From JAIBJN01 sp963830885 (GTDB taxonomy: Bacteria; Actinomycetota; Thermoleophilia; Gaiellales; Gaiellaceae), in the NCBI GenBank assembly GCA_963830885.1, contig CAWHOA010000008.1, forward strand, positions 49,956 to 113,955: a DNA stretch of 64,000 nt. Reading direction: 5' to 3'. Of the stretch, positions 60,193 to 64,000 are shown one piece after another. The notes below the pieces were generated by a model. That model ran no database searches and was not told the origin of the DNA. It worked only from the letters and a program-made list of their open reading frames with translations. Numbering within the stretch: position 1 is the first letter of the stretch; each line of letters starts with the position of its first letter. Both the position numbers and the translations under genes were made by a program.

Positions 60193-62463
60193 GTGGGTTT
60201 GGCCGACGTTCCTTTCGACCTCGCAGAGGCCAAGCTCGCTGCCCCGCTGCCACGGCCCGGCACCGTGGCGAAGGCGGACGTCATCGCCCGGCTGTGCACT
60301 GCGAATACGCCTTTCGCGACCGTGGTCGCGCCCGCCGGCTACGGCAAGACGACCCTGCTCGCCCGCTGGGCCGAGGCCGACCCTCGTCCGTTCGCGTGGG
60401 TCGCGCTGGATGGGCGAGACGACGACGCGGTCGTGTTCCTGCGGTACATCGCGGCCGCGATGCACCGGCTCGAGCCCGTCTCGTCCGACGTCTTCGATGC
60501 GTTGTCCGGGCCAGGCGGATCCACCTGGTCGACACGGGTCCCCCGTGTCGGCGGCGCGATCGCCGCCCGTGAGCGCCCGCTGGTGCTCGCGCTCGACGAT
60601 CTGCACGCTGTCGCCAATCCGGCCTGTCTGGACGTGCTCGCCGAGCTTTCCCGGTACGTCCCAGCCGGCTCCCAGATCGCGGTCGCAAGTAGGGAAGAGC
60701 CGGCCCTGCCCCTCGGCCGCTGGCGGGCGCAGGGCTCCGTGGACGAGATCGGCGTTGGAGACCTCCGGCTGGACGAGCAGGAAGCCGGGATGCTGCTTGC
60801 AGAGGCGGGCGTCGAGCTCGACGACGGCGAGGTCGCCGAGTTGACCAAGCGAACGGAAGGATGGCCTGCCGGCTTGTACCTGGCGGCGCTGTCGATGCGG
60901 GCCGGGGCGGCAAGCTCGCTGAGTCCCGAGGGCTTTACCGGCGGCGACCGGTTCGTATCCGAGTATTTCCGCCTCGAGCTCCTCTCCCGGCTACCGGAGG
61001 CGGAAGCGCAATTCCTCAAGCACACCTCGATCCTGGAACGGATGTGCGGCGGTCTCTGCGATGCCGTGCTCGAGACGACGGGGTCGGCGCACACGCTCGA
61101 GACGCTCGAGCGCGCAAACGGCTTCGTGGTGCCTCTCGACCGGACGGGCGAGTGGTACCGCTACCACCACCTCTTCGGCCAGCTCCTCAGGAACGAGCTC
61201 GAGCGGTCCGAGCCCGAGATGGTGCCTGCGCTCAACGCTCGTGCGATGGCCTGGTGCGTCGCCAACGACCTGCCCGAGGAGGCGATCGGCTACGGGCAAG
61301 CAGCGGGCGAGACGGAGGCCGTCGCCGGCTTGGTCGACGCCCTTAGTCCGCCGCTCTACTACGACGGCCGCTTGCAGACCGTGGAGGAGTGGCTCGGGTG
61401 GTTCGGCGACGACGAGCTTGTGCAGTACCCCGCACTCGCCGTCTTTGGAGCCTGGTGGCGCGCGCTGACGGGGCGAGCCGAGGAGGCCGAGCGCTGGCTC
61501 GCCCTCGCCGACGGGGCGACCTCGAAGATCCCGCTCTCGGACGGCAGCGCCACGATCGAGCCGTGGGTGGCCACGCTGCGCGCGCACATGATGCCGAACG
61601 GTGTCGAGCAGGCGCTCGCCGACGCCGATCTGGCGCTGGATCAGCTCTCGCCGGACAGTTTCTGGATCCCTACCGCACTCCTCGGCCGAGGAGTTGCGCA
61701 CGCCCTGCTCGGCGCGGCCGATCGTGCCGTCGTGGAGCTTTCTGCAACCATCGAGCGGGGGCTGGCCGCCGGCAGCTTCGAAGAGGTCTACCTGGCGCAG
61801 GCGCAGCTCGCGCTCCTGGCGGCCAAGGAAGGAGCCTGGGGCGAGGCGGGGCGACGCGCACGGGCGGCAGAAGCGGTCGTCGAAGAGACGGGCCTCGGCG
61901 ACTACTCGTCGAGCGCGCTCGTCCACGTCGCAACGGCGCGGGTCGGGCTCCACGAGGCGAGGCCGCAGGAGGCCCGCGCGGCGCTCGCACGCGTCCACCG
62001 CCTGCGGCCGCTGCTCGACCACGGCATCCCCTGGGTGACCGTCGAAGTCGGGCTCGAGCTCACGCGCGTCCATCTCGGACTCGGCGAGGCAGCCGCCGCC
62101 CGCACGACGCTCAGAGAAACCGAGGACGTGCTCGAGCTCCGCCCTGACATGGGCTCGCTCGTCGAGGACGCGCGAGAGCTTCGCGACCGCCTGGCGGCGA
62201 CCTCCGGGTCGGCCGGTGCCTGGGCGATGAGCCTGACGGGCGCCGAGCTCCGGCTGCTTCCCTACCTCGCCACCCATCTCACGGTTCCGGAGATCGCGAC
62301 CCGGCTGTTCATCTCGCGCAACACCGTCAAGACCGAGGCGGTCTCGATCTACCGCAAGCTCGATGCCTCATCGCGCAGTCAGGCGATCGAACGCGCGGTC
62401 GAAGTGGGGCTCCTGGACGGCTCGATCTACCCGCCGCCGGCAAATCTCACCCAGGAAGGGTGA
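60193..62463 (+). CDS. MalT-like LuxR-family regulator with NTPase domain
   Basis: A 756-residue regulator. Walker A APAGYGKTTLL (46-56) and Walker B LVLALDDLHAV (about 131-141) lie in a STAND-type NTPase. Next come a winged-helix region and a TPR-like helical middle (about 400-660), ending in a GerE helix-turn-helix (LTGAELRLLPYLATHLTVPE to RNTVKTEAVSIYRKLDASSRSQ). These regulators couple ligand and ATP binding to promoter activation. The GTG start leaves a 184-bp region shared with the divergent DUF1254 gene. The CMD-like gene downstream and the DUF1254/CMD unit upstream are the obvious candidate targets. Confidence 0.9.
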   Translation: MGLADVPFDLAEAKLAAPLPRPGTVAKADVIARLCTANTPFATVVAPAGYGKTTLLARWAEADPRPFAWVALDGRDDDAVVFLRYIAAAMHRLEPVSSDVFDALSGPGGSTWSTRVPRVGGAIAARERPLVLALDDLHAVANPACLDVLAELSRYVPAGSQIAVASREEPALPLGRWRAQGSVDEIGVGDLRLDEQEAGMLLAEAGVELDDGEVAELTKRTEGWPAGLYLAALSMRAGAASSLSPEGFTGGDRFVSEYFRLELLSRLPEAEAQFLKHTSILERMCGGLCDAVLETTGSAHTLETLERANGFVVPLDRTGEWYRYHHLFGQLLRNELERSEPEMVPALNARAMAWCVANDLPEEAIGYGQAAGETEAVAGLVDALSPPLYYDGRLQTVEEWLGWFGDDELVQYPALAVFGAWWRALTGRAEEAERWLALADGATSKIPLSDGSATIEPWVATLRAHMMPNGVEQALADADLALDQLSPDSFWIPTALLGRGVAHALLGAADRAVVELSATIERGLAAGSFEEVYLAQAQLALLAAKEGAWGEAGRRARAAEAVVEETGLGDYSSSALVHVATARVGLHEARPQEARAALARVHRLRPLLDHGIPWVTVEVGLELTRVHLGLGEAAAARTTLRETEDVLELRPDMGSLVEDARELRDRLAATSGSAGAWAMSLTGAELRLLPYLATHLTVPEIATRLFISRNTVKTEAVSIYRKLDASSRSQAIERAVEVGLLDGSIYPPPANLTQEG

Positions 62464-62505
62464 TGCGCAGGGAGTCCGCACCGGGTCCGATGTGAACCGG
62501 TGGGG

Positions 62506-62844
62506 ATGGAGTACAAAGAGCACCTCCGAAGGCTCGCGGTACATGACAGTGCGCTCGTCGTGTCGCTGACGGCGGAGGAGACGCCGACGGCGTCGGCCCT
62601 CGACGAGAGGACAGTGGCTCTCGTGCGCATCGCCGCGTCCATTGCCCTGGATGCGGCGACCGCCTCGTTCCAGCACGCGGTCGCCCTCGCCCTCGCAGCC
62701 GGGGCGACGAGGGACGAGATCGTCGCCACCCTCGAGGCCGTGACCCCGGTGACGGGCACCTCGCGCGTCGTCGCGTCGGCCCCGAAGATCGCGCTCGCGC
62801 TCGGCTACGACGTCGAGGAAGCGCTAGAGGAACTCGACCCGTGA
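62506..62844 (+). CDS. CMD-like protein, paralog of the one at 58.5 kb
   Basis: A 112-residue protein with LDERTVALVRIAASIALDAATASFQHAVALALAAGATRDEIVATLEAVTPVTGTSRVV spread over residues 34-91. It aligns helix for helix with the 58518-58856 protein. As there, the CxxC/H redox motif of AhpD is missing. ATG 62506 gives the same length as the paralog; GTG 62500 is in frame. It lies 42 bp after the MalT-like regulator and is probably read from the same transcript. Function unknown. Confidence 0.75.
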   Translation: MEYKEHLRRLAVHDSALVVSLTAEETPTASALDERTVALVRIAASIALDAATASFQHAVALALAAGATRDEIVATLEAVTPVTGTSRVVASAPKIALALGYDVEEALEELDP

Positions 62845-62866
62845 GCAGCGAATTCATCCAATCGGT

Positions 62867-63994
62867 ATGACGAAGGACGCCGCATCCGCGCCCATTGTTC
62901 CTGACGCCATGAATACTGGGGTATCGCGACGCGTCGAGTTGCTTCTACCGATGCGAACGGTGCTGCTGGTCGCTGCGACGCTAGGAGTGCTGGCGGCGTT
63001 CTGGGCGATCGGCGACACCTTCCTGATCGTGTTCATCGGGATCTTCCTGGCGCTCGTCTTCGAGTTCCCCCTGCGGTACCTGATGTCGAAGACGAAGATG
63101 TCGCGCGGCGCCGCGGCGGCGGTGTTGGTGCTCGGCACGTTCGCGTTGATCTTGCTGATCGGGCTGCTGTTCCTGGTGCCGCTCGTCGGCTCGGTTCGGG
63201 ACTTCCTCCAGGATCTTCCGGTGCTGGTCGAAAAGCTGCGCGCTTCCGACGAGCTCTCGGGGCTGGGCGACAGCGGAGCCGCCGAGAACGCGCAGTCGGG
63301 CGCGGAGAAGATCTCGGCGTCCGTGCCGGATGCGATCGCAGGCGTCATCGGCATCGCGGGCGACTTCTTCTCCGGCTTCCTCGTTACCTTCACGATCATC
63401 TTCATCTGCATGTTCCTGCTCAGCGACATCGCGAACCTGAAGCGGGCGTTGGGGAGCGTGCTCATGCCGGGTGAGGACGAGCGTTGGCTGGGCGTCTGGG
63501 AACGCGTGACGACCGTGATCTCGCGCTGGGCGATCGGCGTCGTCGTGATCGCCGTGATCGCCGGGACCGTGCAGGGGCTCACGGCGTGGCTGCTCGGGTC
63601 GAGCTATGCCCTCGGGCTGGCCGTCATCGCAGGGCTGCTCGACATGATCCCGAACATCGGCGCCATCCTCGCCGGGTTCATCCTCGTGCCGGTGCTCTGG
63701 GCCGAGGAAGGCATCACCGCGGCGATCATCATGCTCGTCGTGCTGCTCGTCTACCAGCAGATCGAGAACAACGTGGTGACGCCGAAAGTCCAGGGCGTCG
63801 CCGTCAACCTCTCGGCGTTCTTCATCATCGTCGCCGTCACCCTGTTCGGTGCGCTGCTGGGGGTTCTCGGCGCACTCACCGCAGTTCCGCTCGCGGCGGT
63901 CATCCAGATCTTCGTGCAGGAGCTGACGAAAGCCCGCCGGGAGAAGGTCGCGGCGGCCCACGCGGCGCTGGAAGCTACCGCGAAGCCTGCTTAG
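62867..63994 (+). CDS. AI-2E (PerM/TqsA) family transporter
   Basis: A 375-residue polytopic protein. TM1-2 (LLVAATLGVLAAFWAIG, FLIVFIGIFLALVFEFPL) and TM3 are followed by an amphipathic extracytoplasmic segment (about 115-160), then five TM segments including VVVIAVIAGTVQGLTAWLLG and AVIAGLLDMIPNIGAILAGF. The DMIPNIG and YQQIENNVVTPKVQG motifs are diagnostic of the family, whose members export AI-2 or act as sodium/proton antiporters. The substrate is undetermined. It starts 22 bp after the CMD-like gene and ends 6 bp before the window edge. Confidence 0.93.
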   Translation: MTKDAASAPIVPDAMNTGVSRRVELLLPMRTVLLVAATLGVLAAFWAIGDTFLIVFIGIFLALVFEFPLRYLMSKTKMSRGAAAAVLVLGTFALILLIGLLFLVPLVGSVRDFLQDLPVLVEKLRASDELSGLGDSGAAENAQSGAEKISASVPDAIAGVIGIAGDFFSGFLVTFTIIFICMFLLSDIANLKRALGSVLMPGEDERWLGVWERVTTVISRWAIGVVVIAVIAGTVQGLTAWLLGSSYALGLAVIAGLLDMIPNIGAILAGFILVPVLWAEEGITAAIIMLVVLLVYQQIENNVVTPKVQGVAVNLSAFFIIVAVTLFGALLGVLGALTAVPLAAVIQIFVQELTKARREKVAAAHAALEATAKPA

Positions 63995-64000
63995 AGGTCG

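Noticed and set aside
1..64000. tRNA, rRNA, CRISPR, IS elements or prophage
   Set aside because: I saw no T-arm consensus with cloverleaf arms, no regularly spaced repeats, no transposase or integrase motifs and no terminal inverted repeats. The holin-like domain at 53.6 kb is part of a chromosomal membrane hydrolase, not a phage.

Overview
The window is high-GC DNA (mostly G or C at third codon positions) with tightly packed, often 4-bp-overlapping genes and many GTG starts. Together with the CsoR/CopZ pair, DUF2017 plus ClpS, the clustered arg operon and a PHO-box-driven pst operon, this points to an Actinomycetota chromosome. Gene content resembles the Thermoleophilia (Gaiellales/Solirubrobacterales) more than Streptomyces, but that placement is inference. 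I found no rRNA, tRNA, CRISPR array, IS element or prophage.

Layout. 1-5.6 kb: an edge-truncated actinobacterial gene, a csoR/copZ copper pair around one operator, DUF2017 with a membrane protein, a three-gene two-component locus and clpS. 5.6-13.7 kb: an arginine operon argC-J-B-D-R-G-H followed by lysA, driven from a promoter embedded in two ARG boxes. 13.7-19.6 kb: threonine synthase under a SAM-I riboswitch, and divergent gltB behind a leader with pseudoknot potential. 19.6-25.9 kb: histidine biosynthesis, with a TrpR-like gene, hisG, hisD, a hisC-hisB fusion, hisH, hisF and hisIE on the minus strand and hisA divergent on the plus strand; a 12-bp palindrome lies between them. 25.9-32.2 kb: an ATP-grasp ligase, a DUF3830 protein, an MMPL transporter, a copper ATPase that shares the csoR operator, and a wrecked metallophosphoesterase. 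32.2-38.5 kb: phosphate uptake, a DUF47/Pit pair converging on pstS-C-A-B-phoU, with a triple 11-bp PHO box before pstS. 38.6-64 kb: an accessory region of oxidoreductases, three large or AraC-type regulators, an MFS and a second MMPL exporter, a nucleotidyl cyclase, small membrane proteins, CMD-like proteins and an AI-2E family transporter.

Amino-acid and nitrogen logic: glutamate (gltB) feeds arginine, lysine and histidine synthesis. Each branch shows its own visible control: ArgR boxes for arg, a SAM riboswitch for thrC (threonine versus methionine), a TrpR-like regulator with its palindrome for his, and an unassigned RNA fold for gltB. Copper (CsoR) and phosphate (PhoP-type box) control are equally legible.

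A major caveat is sequence quality. By eye I count about thirty +1 frameshifts and two or three -1 frameshifts in otherwise intact, recognisable genes. Twenty-two of the insertions fall within 32.5-38.3 kb. They look like consensus errors rather than gene decay, so most affected genes are annotated across the break as one gene.
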